Shown piece after piece: positions 1 through 11,759 of a stretch of 64,000 bases of DNA (position 1 is its first letter; every line of letters begins with the position of its first letter). Below the pieces are notes generated by a model. That model was not told the origin of the DNA. It was given only the letters and a program-made list of their open reading frames with translations, and did no database searches. The stretch covers positions 47,196,555-47,260,554 of the forward strand of contig OX467083.1 of assembly GCA_950106755.1 (NCBI GenBank), read 5' to 3'. This DNA is from Climacium dendroides. Taxonomy: Eukaryota > Streptophyta > Bryopsida > Hypnales > Climaciaceae. The translations under genes were made by a program, and so were the position numbers.

Positions 1-1067
1 ATTCTATTCAAATATATCAAATTTTTACTAATATGTGATACAGTGAATGCGTAACATAGCAAGCACGAGCCCCTAGTATTAATGGTAGCATTCGTGATAT
101 TACAAAGGGACTTATGATTTTAGTAGTATGATGATTATAAATAGATATCTATAAAATCAAGTGCTTAATGTACTATTCAAAAGTTCTTCAAATATACTTT
201 TAACAATATAAAGTCTACCTACTAAAAAAAAATTAAAAAAACTTCCAAATTCTATTGCTAAGAATTAAAGAATGGAAAGTGAGAAGAATATGTAAAATGT
301 AAGAAACTTAGAGGATGGAGGACAAAGGGAAGTTGCCATTTCATGGTCCAAAATTCTCTCCCATGCAAGACAACTTTAGAACCATAATGAATTACCAATC
401 TTTTTATTGGACTTTGTTTTTAAAATGTTGAACCCAAAATATATTAGCGGAAGAATGTCAAGAAAAATTAGTATCACAAGATCCCTAAATCTTGAATGCC
501 ATCAATTTCTTTTTGATAGTAGATGAACTTAGAATGGGAAGAGTAGACCATAACTCCCTCTAATGCCTAAAAAAGTAAGAAGTCTATTGTGGTCCATTTA
601 GCCATTGATAAAAAATACAACTATTATTATCACATTTTATTTTATGTAAAAGAATGGAAATTTGGGGTTAATTCACATGTATTTTAGTCAATTCAATTTG
701 AAAAAATGATACATTATAGGTGGTCAAAACAAAAACATATAGCTTCCTATTGTGAACCTTTGGAGAGGGGACTATTGTTGTGTTTTTTGATCCTCATGTG
801 ATTCTCTTACTTCCCCTACATGGTTCTAATGGAGATCCAAAAGCACTCCCTTGTATAGACTTAAAACAATGAATGAACCTTTTGCCATGTGTTGAAGTTA
901 CATGAGTGTGCTCATTGAATTCATTAGTTGATGATTTTCCAACCCAATTTCAACCCTCTTATATCCAATTCAAAAACTTTGAGCCCCAATTGCAAACTCA
1001 ATGCAATAAAATCTATTCATTAGAATGTAACTTTTGAATTCAAAAGTAGACAATAATTGGAATTTTC
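1..1067. other. AT-rich intergenic DNA, nothing recognised
   Basis: No reading frame of useful length, no RNA gene and no clear repeat structure was seen here. Confidence 0.6.
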
Positions 1068-1402
1068 TTAACCCCTAAAGTCCCAAGTGTCCCCTCGGGG
1101 AACACTTGAAAGTTCAGGCAAGTTTCTATGACCTCAATTTTTGGTGATTTTTTAAAAACTTTCTCAAAAGATAGAAATATTCATTAGCTTCGTCGAAATA
1201 TGATTTTTATTTCAATTGGTGCCCAAGTGCAAAAACTATGCCATCTTAAACATAATTTATATGTCATTGGGCAAAAAAAGAAATCCACAAAAAATTGAAA
1301 TAAAATTGAATTTTTCTCCTCTTATAGATCTTTTTTTATCTACATCTAAAGCTTTGATTCATTTTATTTGGATTAGTGATGTGAAAGTTATGAGCAATCT
1401 TA

Positions 1403-1553
1403 CACTACTAGAAAATTTAGTTTTTTTTGTTGTTTTGGTCGCGTTGATCTGGTCAAAATCTGATAGATATTTGTTGATTTTAACAGATTTTTGTCAGATT
1501 TTGACCAGATCAACACGACCAAAACAACAAAACAACTAAATTTTCTAGTAGTG
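1403..1553. mobile_element. CACTA-type foldback MITE, copy 1
   Basis: Near-perfect palindrome starting CACTACTAGAAAATTTAG and ending with its complement. The arms contain the shared phrase GTTTTGGTCGYGTTGATC. Terminal CACTA is typical of plant CACTA (En/Spm) derivatives. The 3-bp flanks are TTA and TTG, so the duplication is imperfect. Two better-preserved relatives lie at 21797-21904 and 22594-22733. Confidence 0.75.
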
Positions 1554-3399
1554 TTGTTTTTCAAGCAATCTAAGCATTTTCTTGAAAAAATAACTTATAG
1601 GATTCATTTTTTTATATAGTTTTTGCGATTTTTCAAAAACAATTGTTTGATAAGGTTAAGTTTGCTTGCAAGAACAATCTCACCATTGAGATTATGGTGT
1701 TTCAATTCCATCTTAGAGCTATTAATAATTTAGTGTTTTGTTGAATCTCGGACCTACTTCTACTTAACAATTTTTTAATGAATGAAAATTAAGTGTTTTA
1801 CTTTTTGCATTAGAAAGAAATTGAGGCCTCCAAAAGGCCGTTAAGAAGAATTATTTTGGACATGGAAGCATGCCAAGAATACTCAAGAGCAACTCTTTTC
1901 TCCTATACCTGCACAGCAGATGAATGGCTGGGATCTGAAAAGGACAATGAGTATCCTCACCTTAGAAGAATGATTATTAATTTCTCCCGCCAATGTAATC
2001 CTACCTGGTTGTACATACAGCCGACCTTTGCCATCTTGGCGATCTTGGTGGCATTTGCTGGCTTTCCTTCGCGCTAAAATTTGTAAGGCTGGCATTCTTG
2101 TTGTGCCAAATTTGTGCCAAATTTTCATGAAGGCTTTGCTACAGTTTGTCTCTCTTTCAATTGCAAGATGTTTGCCGAAGCATTTTTGTAGGTTTCATCG
2201 TTGTCTCAAAAGTTTCTCAATACTGTTTAAATTCTCTTATTTTGAAGTTCAGAACTCAAAGCTCCAAATTATGAGATGTTTACAATAGTATGAGATCTTT
2301 GAGGGATTAATCGTCATAGCATAGTCTGGTAAATTTTTCAACCTGGTTAACATACAATACATAGGTTTGCAAAATGTTGTTGCACTTCTTGGAAATCGGG
2401 CTTCTTAGCTTAATCATTGAATTGCATTAGCTGGAATGGATGACATCTGAACAATGCAACCAAAGGTTAGTCTAGTGAACCTCAATTCTCTAATTCGTGT
2501 CGATTTATCCACTCTAACAACAATTTCTGATGGTTGGAAATAGATATTCTTAGTATGAGAGATTGTCATGTCTTCGCATTCACTAAGGTTATCTTTCCTG
2601 AAATAACATGCCACCGAGCATGCAACCAATGCCTTGGAATTTTTAGATTCAGTTAAGAAAGAGTATCAATTTAGCTGGTTTCATGTTGTATCTCAGTATT
2701 CACAATGTTCAATGTCCTCAAGGATTAGATGTATCATGGATCTCTAATTGTCAAAGAACTTTGTTAGTACTATTCCTCACACCCAATGCAATCTGCAAAT
2801 AAAGACAGGAGTTTAAGGAATAGTTTACTAGCCTGGAAGATTTTGTACATTGCCATTTAGTGTGGAAGAGACGCAATTCTTCATCTCATGATCATATACA
2901 TGCATTGAAAAGGGATTTCAAGATAGATCTGACTAGAATGTCTTCCATGAGTGAGTTGTAATATTTTACCTCTTCGTGATAACAATTTTGCCTTTGCACG
3001 TTGCAGAAGATTTTGTCTCCAAAATCATATCACAGCAATGATGCGGTTGGAGTGTAATGTGTGTTCGGAAGTTATAATTAAGAAGTTGGTAGACTGATTA
3101 TACCAGGGATTATACTTGTAAGGTAAGTAAGCCCAAAACTAGTAATATGCCTAGTTACCTAATTATAATGTTCCATTCTTATATATCAGAACAAATCTTT
3201 TAAAGTATGAGATACATAAAGGTCAATATTCATCATAGAGATTTATCCAGTCGTTTCTATTTTATTACATAAACTGAATTCTATAATTGGGATTTACAGA
3301 CGGAGTCACTGGAAAGTCACTCGTCCAAAGTTAGGCCAGGCATACAGAAAGTCAAAGGTCTAGGGCTTTTAGAATTCAGTTCTAGACATATCTTTTGCA
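1554..3399. other. Intergenic, possible 5' flank of the transposase-like gene
   Basis: Only short shadow frames are present. No protein family, tandem repeat or RNA gene was recognised. An unseen 5' non-coding exon of the gene starting at 3400 could lie here. Confidence 0.4.
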
Positions 3400-6300
3400 A
3401 TGGAGGGAAGACTTACTGCAACAACTGACATGCCTTACAAGATACAAGTGACATTGGGTCCCAAATACCGATCACTTGTAGTTAGAGGCCGTATGATCCA
3501 CAACCAACCTGCAAAATCAACTTTTCTTGAGAAACGTAAGGCTGGCGACAATAACTTGGATCTCTGGTTGGATGGACACATTTATCCAGTAGATCCTTTG
3601 ACAAGAAAGCGGCCTCGATTTCATGACATCAAGAGTTTGTTGGAGTACATGGGAGATGGTGAAAAAGGCATGTTGGGCTACATGAACGGCTTACAGAATT
3701 CAGATGCTGATCTTGCTAGTAGACTGGTACTTGATCAAAGCAGAAGTGAAATTGAGATTGCATCTCTGAGGGAAAGTTTAGAGTTGTCAAGGCGTCGAGA
3801 ACAACAGTGTCTGAGTAGACAAGCGATAGAGAGGGAAAGCATGGTTGTTGAAATTCAAGAGTGGAAAATTCAACATGCTTCTGTGCAAACGAGTTCTGAA
3901 AATTTGATAACATCCCTAAGACGTGAACTAGTACAGGCCAAAAACGATCTTGAGGAAAGCATATTAGCTGAGGTTGAACGTGAGAAAGAGATTGAAGAAT
4001 TAGAAAGAGATCATACTAGGCATATACAAAATTTGGTTGAAAGTAATCGTGCTGAATTAGATAGAGTCAAGTTAGAATTAGCAACCACTACTAAAAATCT
4101 CTCAGGATTAGAGAGAAAATGGAATAAGCTTCAAATCACCCCCTATGGCTACAGAAAACAACAAAGAACTCGGAGAGATATTCATAGCCTCTCCCAATCG
4201 GGTGGTCACGCTAAAGCTCAAATGAGGTTAGCCCGATCAGTTGTGGCACCAGCTACTGTCAGAAAAATACAGAAAGACAATGCTGCCAATCGCACAAAGC
4301 AAAGGCTGTGTGGTTCTAAGGAGACGCAAGTTGAATCAGGCAAGGTCTTTGCATCGATTTTGTCAAAGACAGAGGTGTCAACCATGTTACACATGCCAGC
4401 CATGGAGTCAGTTGGAATTGACATCACCAATCACTATTTAGATAAAATGGGTGTAGAGATTGGGGCACATGAAATACTTGCCATAGAAGACCGTAGTGGT
4501 GTAACAAATGAAGCTTACAGTAATATTTACAAAATGTTTAAAAGGGGGGCCAAAGCTGCAGGCAAGGGACTCCGTATAGGATGTTTACCGAAGCCATACC
4601 ATGTCTCACTACTGAGGAAAGAGTTGAACAGTAAACTACGTGATTTTGTTGGTGATTATTACCCAATCAAGAATACTTTGGAGATTTTGCCTGGCCCAAA
4701 ATCCAAGAAAAAAGAACCAATGCAAATTGAATTAAATGAAAACAATTCATTATTTGTTGATGTAGAAGCAGTCCAAAAAACCATCGTGCAATTGTACAAG
4801 TTCACCCTTGCTGGTACGTATTCTATTCTTGTTGCCTTAGTTTGTCAAAATTTGTTCCTTTGGTTGTATATATACCTTGTTATTACTAGTTGATTGATGA
4901 GTGTAAACTTATTGATCTTTTTGCTGGCTAGGTCCCATGTAATAAAGTCACAAAGGCCTAAATAATTAAGTTGTTGTATAGTACATACCTTTCTTTATGC
5001 AAACAACTTCATCAATATCCCTGGCTTTTGCCTCTCACTAATTTCTCAACATTTATTAAATACTTATTGTTAGTATACAAACATATTTAATTGAGTCTAT
5101 TTTTATCAATGCATGATTGAACTACATGCTCCCATGTATCTAATATTAAGGTGGTATTGGATTGTGTCATGCAGAGGTAGGTGACAAGCCCCTTATCTTT
5201 GTCCTCAAGTTAGATGAAGCAGAGATCGTGCATAGCCAAAAATTGGAGCGTGTAAGTATTACCCTCATGAATCGTGCTCTTAATAATGACATTCCCGTAA
5301 GCAGTCCTCAATACTTTGCTGTACAGAGTGAACGTGAAATTTGGCCCATCGGATGCTTCCAAGTGAGAAAGGAATCCCATGAAGTCTTGTCTTGGGTTTT
5401 CAATCAAACCATGATTCCAACGTTGATTGAAAATCAGAATAATGGACAGTTGTTGTGTGTACTTGGGGTTGGTGATTTCAAGGTTGAGTGGCATCTAGCC
5501 GCAGATATGAAAACCATTAAATGTATGTACGGATTAAGTCATGGTGCATGTTCAACTTACAACTGTATATACTGTTCTCAAGAGCGTATTAAGCCGGTAG
5601 TTAGTACTGAGGCACAAGCATTGGCTGCCTTTGCTAAAAAATCTAGCGGGTGGAGGGGAGGTCTTTTTTGCCCAAAGATTCTTGCAAAGCCAGTCATTGG
5701 TGCAGCTTCACGTGGAAGATGGAAGCCAGTACTGCCAATTCCCATGAATTGAGTCCATATGTGCACTTTACATGCCTTTAATAGAATTGTAGAGAAACTT
5801 ATACTATTGCACTTCCAATTCATCTGGACGCTCCGTGACAAGCAACTCCAGAAGCAAGCAATATCAGATATGCAAAAGGTCCTCTCTTCTACTGGAGCAC
5901 ATGGAGGAAATGTCTTAATCTTCAAAGACGAGAAGTTATCAGGGAAATCAAACAATGTGCCTAGTAGACCTTCTTTCAATGGAGCACATGCAGCAAAACT
6001 TTTCCAGCCGTCAACGTTGCCAGGGGGCTCAGATAAACTTTATATCGATGTTGTTGCTGCTGAAAGAAACTTTATCGATTCTGGAGTTTCAAAGAGGGCC
6101 AAGCTTGAGGTCTGGCAAGGTTTGGATAAGTTGCGGCCTTACTTCACAGGCCTGCAATTATCTCCAAGTTCTCGATTGATGTTCAAGACAGATGTTGAAG
6201 CATGGGGCCGAGCCTACATTAAAGCATTCGGTGAACATCACGTGACACATTATATTGTGAGTTGAACCCTTTTCCTTATCATTTGATGCTTGCTATTATT

Positions 6301-7124
6301 GTGAGGAAATCCTTAAAGTCATGTTCACACCGTAATATTACTCAGCTTTTAGTAACACATGCTAGATTCAGTATCTATATATGCTTCTGTTCCTATAGCT
6401 TGTTCCGTAAAGATGAATGATTAAAGAGTATGATGCCTTCATGTTTTTAGTGATGTATGAGTCTTGTGCTTTGGTATATTGAGCATGCTGTCAGGAGTTC
6501 ACGATAGGGAAAATTGATTTATATATTATATAGTTTTGTAAATTACACATTATTGATGTAGTAGAAAAACAACTATTGCTGAATTCCATTTCATTAACAC
6601 TATGATTTTATCAATGTATTCATGCAATTGTACATTGCTTTGCAGCACGTGTTTGTTAAGCATGCAGTTTGGTTCGTTAGCGAATATGGAAGCCTTAGTC
6701 TATGGTCATGTCAAGGGATGGAGTACAGTCATTATGCAACAAAATCTTCATACCAACGACACACACAACATGGGGGAGGGAAGTCCAAGAAAAGCCCGCT
6801 TGTTCAAACGTACCAGCACTGGTATCGAATCATACAACATCGATTCAGAGAGATGGAAAAAAAACAAGACTTGGCAATGAAGCTCTTAATGCTGAAAATA
6901 ATACTGAGGATGAGGTACGCATTTGGATTAGAAGAAAGGCAACAATCAACTCTAGTGCTGCTATACATGCTGCTCTTTGGAGGGCGAAATGTGATCGACT
7001 TGGAAGTAAGTGGGTGCCCCGAAGTCTAGCAGTTCAAGAGAGCACTTCGAGCGATCCTATCAATGACTCTACGGAACCAGTCGAAGTAAGAGAATCTTCG
7101 GGGGCAGCACCTCTTCGGCAATAA
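3400..7124 (+). pseudogene. Transposase-like gene with two introns, broken by a TGA and a frameshift
   Basis: Three exons join cleanly: 3400-4813, 5175-6256 and 6646 to about 7124. Introns are GTACGT...GCAG (4814-5174) and GTGAGT...GCAG (6257-6645). The first junction rebuilds a Glu codon; exon 3 enters in phase 0. The N-terminal part has a long charged heptad region (about residues 95-250). Exon 2 has a W-H-L-A-x-D-x-K block, then G-L-S-H-G-A-C-S-T-Y-N-C-x-Y-C and, further on, C-T-L-H-A-F-N-R-I. Exon 3 has G-S-L-S-L-W-S-C-Q-G-M-E and T-Q-H-G-G-G-K. I associate this order of blocks with uncharacterised transposase-like proteins of invertebrates and plants, from memory; the superfamily is not assigned. 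An in-frame TGA (5750-5752) interrupts exon 2. The reading frame must change near an A8 run (6857-6864) to keep the conserved-looking tail ending at 7124. Total length would be near 990 residues. Confidence 0.6.
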
Positions 7125-7418
7125 TGGTCTTTTCCTTCCTTCAATTGACCTGCACAGATACTAATTGGAATGTATTAAGTCCATTACAGTTTATTCCTCA
7201 AATTAGAACGATTATGCTACCGTTTTGTATACCTTCCTTCAATTCTTTTTTTGTTTGGCACTTAGAGAAATATTTCATCTCAAAAGGCAAGAAAAATAAT
7301 ACAACAACAATAGCACCTTTCAACTTGTTGTAATTTAAGTTAGCTAGCCTAACATTAGAGTTTGTTCAGATTAAGAAGTTATTCTTAATTATCAATATGA
7401 GATGGCAGGATTTGAAAC

Positions 7419-8895
7419 TCAAAGTGACAATTCGCTACACAAAGATTGTACCTTTATGGTTGTTTGGCCTTCTTGTACGATACTCATGTTGAAGTCTTCA
7501 GGTGTAGTTGATCCCAATGCAATTTCAATTTCTAATCTTACAGAAGTTAGTGGCCAGTTATGCCCAACTTCAATTTCTTGATGCCAAGCACCCATCACAC
7601 ACTGAATCGTGACAATCTTGACAGTTTCACTTTGATCTATTTGCTCCCATATGCCACCATGTTTCAATCTCAACCTATTGAATTGAAAATTTGCGTACAA
7701 CATTGACCTGCCTATGTGATACTTGAAGAGCACAGAGTGGGGTTCAATGATGCATTTAATTTCATCTGCTCCTAGTATAATTGCCTCATTCCATCCTTTG
7801 TCCATCAATGAAGCAAAGAGTTCATCTGATATGTGCTTGAAGACAAACAAAGTAGGTGTTCTATGCATATTGTTAGATGTAGCAAACAGATCCACCATTA
7901 CAGCAATCGGCATAAACCAACTTATCCGAGTTATTTTGCTACCTGTACTTGGCTTACATGCACGTAGAAAATCTTCTCTCATTTGTGCTCTAAATGCTTC
8001 AGTGGTTGCCATATCAGGTAATGGACAAATAGGGTTATTGAAACTAGGCAATGGAATTGGATTCGTATAGCCGTAGCCACCTTTAGGATCAGGGATATAC
8101 TCGGCATTGTAGAAAAAGATAGAATCTTGAAGCAGTTGTCTATGATTTCGTGATCCTCTGCTTAACTCCCCAATCTCGGCATGAATGACACACAACACTT
8201 GTAGAACACTTCTAGAATCAACCCAATCTCTATAACGAGATGGATACAAATCTAAAATCCAACAAATAGAAATTTAGACAAAGGTAATTATTCAAACAAT
8301 CAAACAAAAGCAATTTTTTACATGTATGTAAACACTAGTTTTTATGTGAATATCTAAAGGCTGATTTTCTATGGGAATTTTGTTCAAAATTGAAGTTCTA
8401 AAGTTCTGCAGGCTTATATTCTACGTGAAGTTGGACCCATACTGAAGTTCTAAAGTTCTGTGGGCTTACAATATGTGAAGTTGGCCCCAAACTAAAGTTT
8501 TGGCAAATATAAGGCTATAGGTTCTGAAGGCTAGGGTTTTGAAGTATTATAGATAACAAGCATAGATTTAAAAATTAAGAGGAAGACAAGGTCTTAGTTT
8601 TGAACTTTGAAAACTTACAATTGCAAGCGCTAGATTGCGTATCAGGACGTGCAGGGTTCATTGACAATTCCCGCCGCATGTAGGCATGTTGGACCTCGAT
8701 CTCAGTCACCACTGCATCAATCACCCGAAAGTTCTTAACTTGAGCCTTATATGCACCATCAACCACCCTTCCTTTTAGCTCATCCGATTGCAAAGCAATC
8801 CAACTATTCATCTCAATTTTTAAGGGAATGTAATCACCATTTTCATCTCTACTGTTATACAAAACTACACTCTGGACGTGTGCTCGTGGCCTCAT
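7419..8895 (-). CDS. Unrecognised two-exon protein converging on the transposase-like gene
   Basis: Exon 1 runs 8895-8619 and exon 2 runs 8251-7419. The intron has a GTAAGT donor (8618-8613) and a TTTTAG acceptor (ending 8252), and splicing restores a Tyr codon, giving 369 residues. The ATG at 8895 was chosen because the open frame before it has only a TTG near 8931. I do not recognise the family. Visible features are an R-P-R-A-H-V-Q-S start, an R-R-E-L-S segment before the splice, and an exon 2 region with aromatic and acidic residues (about 140 residues centred on 7800). There is no obvious signal peptide or membrane span. Its place beside a transposase-like gene suggests a second transposon protein; a host gene is the alternative. 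Confidence 0.5.
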
Positions 8896-8931
8896 GATCA
8901 AAGCGTCCCACCAGAAAACAAAGAAATTCAA

Positions 8932-11755
8932 AGCTTCAAAACATGTAAAAACTCAAACAACAAAAGTTGAACCAAAAGAAGCAGAGCAACGGCTAGAAGT
9001 GCAATGAACACTCCCGCCAAACCCCTCCCGCCCTCCTGCTCCCGTTCAACCAGCACGACAAATGTTCCCGCCCTTGCATTTGTCTGACACGCTCCTTGAG
9101 TGAATGGTAAGCCACCAGCTGGAACCAGAATCCGAAACGGCCAAATTGTGACCACATCATCTAAGGCTAATGATTACTTCCGTAAGGTAGTTGAAGCATT
9201 TATTGAGTACCAAGGCCTTCATAAACTCACAGCCCTACATACCCCTCATTATTTTTCTAATGAATTTTTTCTACAACTCTCAACTCAAATCTTCAACATA
9301 AAAAAATTCAACTTGAAATTCAATAGTTCAAAAAATTTAAAATAAGGAGATTCAAAGCTAAAAATCTAGTTACTGAATGTGCAAAAAAACTTGCTTTTTT
9401 TACTTTAAACGTAGATATCTTACAATCTATGCAACCAATATTTATGAAGTTTCTATTACACAACTTTTGATTAGTTTAGTGCAAGATTCTACAATTAGAT
9501 ATGCCAAAAAAATGAGATTTTCAAGAGTTATGTACCTTGCAATAGAAATGGCAATTTTGAGTGATTTTTGAAAGAAAAAAGTCCTCTAGACTTTAGGGAT
9601 TAAGTCACATTCACCTTAATTTGATTAATTGCCATTTAAGAATTTCAAGGAAGTTTGATTTAAACTAATTGACTTCAATGGTATCAAGAAATCATCCTTT
9701 TGGATATTGTGGAAATCATTGGGTTAAAAAAAATGAAAAAAAACTCATTGGAAGTCAAACTATTGTAGAAGATTTCCTCTATTGTAATAAATTTATGAGG
9801 ATGTACAATTGCACTTCTATCTATGTCATTCATTGGATACAAAATGTCCATGGCATTGTTTATGGGTTAAGGTTGGAGAAAATATTGAATTCAAATCTCA
9901 AACTAATATATTCACTCTGGTTATGCTATAAAGAATGGCGCCATAAAAACTTATATATTTACATTCTTTGGACAATGTTCTACACACTTGCGTCACAAGT
10001 TCTCACAATTGTATCTAGTATCTACTAGGCCAGTTTAGAGGATGGCCACCATTACACACCCAACTTGGCGCGCTCAAAGTTTTCATATAATTTTGAAGGG
10101 CCCTCAAATTTCTTTGTCCTTCACCTTTGCTCACCAAACACATCCTATAAATAGTCAATGACCACTCATCAAGATGAATAAAGAATAAAGCAATTAAAGT
10201 TAAGATGAATAAAAATTTTAAAGATCATTCTTTGGCATGCTAAGATCAAGTGCCAAGAGAATATTGTGAAGGGTCCATAGTGCTTTTCATCTACATTTGA
10301 AGAGTATCAGACTAGAGCATATAATGGTGGCCATACTTTCAAGAGAAAATTGTGAAGGGTCTATAGCACTTTTCATCCACATTTGAAAATTGTTTGCCGT
10401 AGAGCATGTAAGAGCATTAGTTTCACAAAATTGAACCACAGCATGAAGAAGTTGTGAGGCACTTGTAGCCTCATGAAATGTGGTGGTGCACTTTAGATCC
10501 AATGCTCCATACCAATAAACCCTTAAAGTCCTTGCTAAAGTTCTTCCCTTTCTTCTCACACCTCTCATTAGCAATGATCCTAAAATTGGTTAAAAAAAGG
10601 CAGGTTTCTACCAAAAATAGGAGCTAAATGTACATTTGAGAAAAATGTATATTTTTCTAAAATTGAGCAAAACCTCATGGTAACTAGATTTTGGTGTTGC
10701 CAATTACTCTGTCCATCCAAGCGAATAATAGCACCCATCCTTGAAATTTTTTTCATCCGTTAATCCAGGGATGATCTGGGCCGTGGATGCTTCACAAGTG
10801 GCGGCCACATTTGACGGGCCCTAGTAGCTTGGGGACTAGGGTTTGAAGCTCCACCTAGCCTAGACAATTAGCAACAACTTTGTTTTTTCCAAAGCTTGTT
10901 TTATAACTGTGTTTACATTGTGTTTATTACCTTAATGGTGGCTTAGGGTGGCGGAGTGGCAAGAGAGCATGTTTGAAAGTTTTGGATGTTGGAAGTGCTC
11001 TTGGAGCTTTGGCCTCCTATTTGTGGTCATTCACTTCCCCCAATTCTGAATTGTTGTGAAAATCTCCGAGGTGGTTCTGGAAGATCTCTGAGGGATTTTT
11101 GGCATTCATTGCATTTTGGAAATGGAGGCGTAGCATGAATGAAGCTCTTGCAAATTTTGAGAATAGCAATTTGATTTTGTAGAATTTAAAGGATGGATTT
11201 GTTTTGCTTGGAGTACTACTTTGCTTGCTCTTGCCTTTGCTTTGTGCTTTCACTACTTTGCTTACTCTTGCGCTTAATTTCATGCTTGTCTATCAATTTT
11301 TATTCTCTGCTAGGTTTGGTGGTTGGGGTGTAGGATCAGAGTCGGTTACGTGGTTGGGGTGCAGGTCTCCAATAGTCCAATCTCGCCAATTCGTCATGGC
11401 ACTGCGGCTAAAGCTCCCTGATAACTTTTGTATTTGGACTTTTGGATCCAATTGGAATGTTTTGAGCACTGGCAATTATTTGCAGCCTTGCGCTCTAATT
11501 ATTGCTAATGTGATTCCGACTACTGCCAATGTGAATGTTGCTAGTGCAATTTGTAGCAACAACATAACCCACATATTGGAGACACAACTCTCACAATAGT
11601 ACTCAATTTTGACCACAATCTCTCCTTGGACCACAATCTCTCTTTGGACCACAATCTCTCCTAGTGCTCAGTTTTTGAAGCGACTGTGGTTTTACTTGAG
11701 ACGCCTGATGTTTCTATGCCAACGCGGAAGAGGATAAAGATGGACCAGACTACAA
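8932..11755. other. Intergenic, no supported gene
   Basis: Short frames at 9669-10028, 10287-10574 and 11204-11599 show no recognisable motif, and the last opens only at TTG. The right candidate end of the TTAA-flanked element lies at 9589-9603. Nothing else was recognised. Confidence 0.4.
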
Positions 11756-11759
11756 TCAC

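Larger units (their letters stand above)
1072..9599. mobile_element. Candidate TTAA-flanked DNA transposon holding two convergent genes
   Basis: The left edge reads TTAA then CCCCTAAAGTC (1068-1082). The right edge reads GACTTTAGGGA then TTAA (9589-9603). The 11-bp ends are inverted with one mismatch, and TTAA sits outside each, as expected for superfamilies that insert at TTAA (piggyBac, Kolobok). Between them are a transposase-like gene (+) and a convergent unknown gene (-). Similarity fades inward of the first 11 bp, so chance is possible. The transposase-like protein is not a recognisable piggyBac protein. Confidence 0.3.

Noticed and set aside
11204..11599. 131-codon hydrophobic frame
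   Set aside because: Opens at TTG, has no domain, and the downstream text is more like non-coding repeat-rich DNA.
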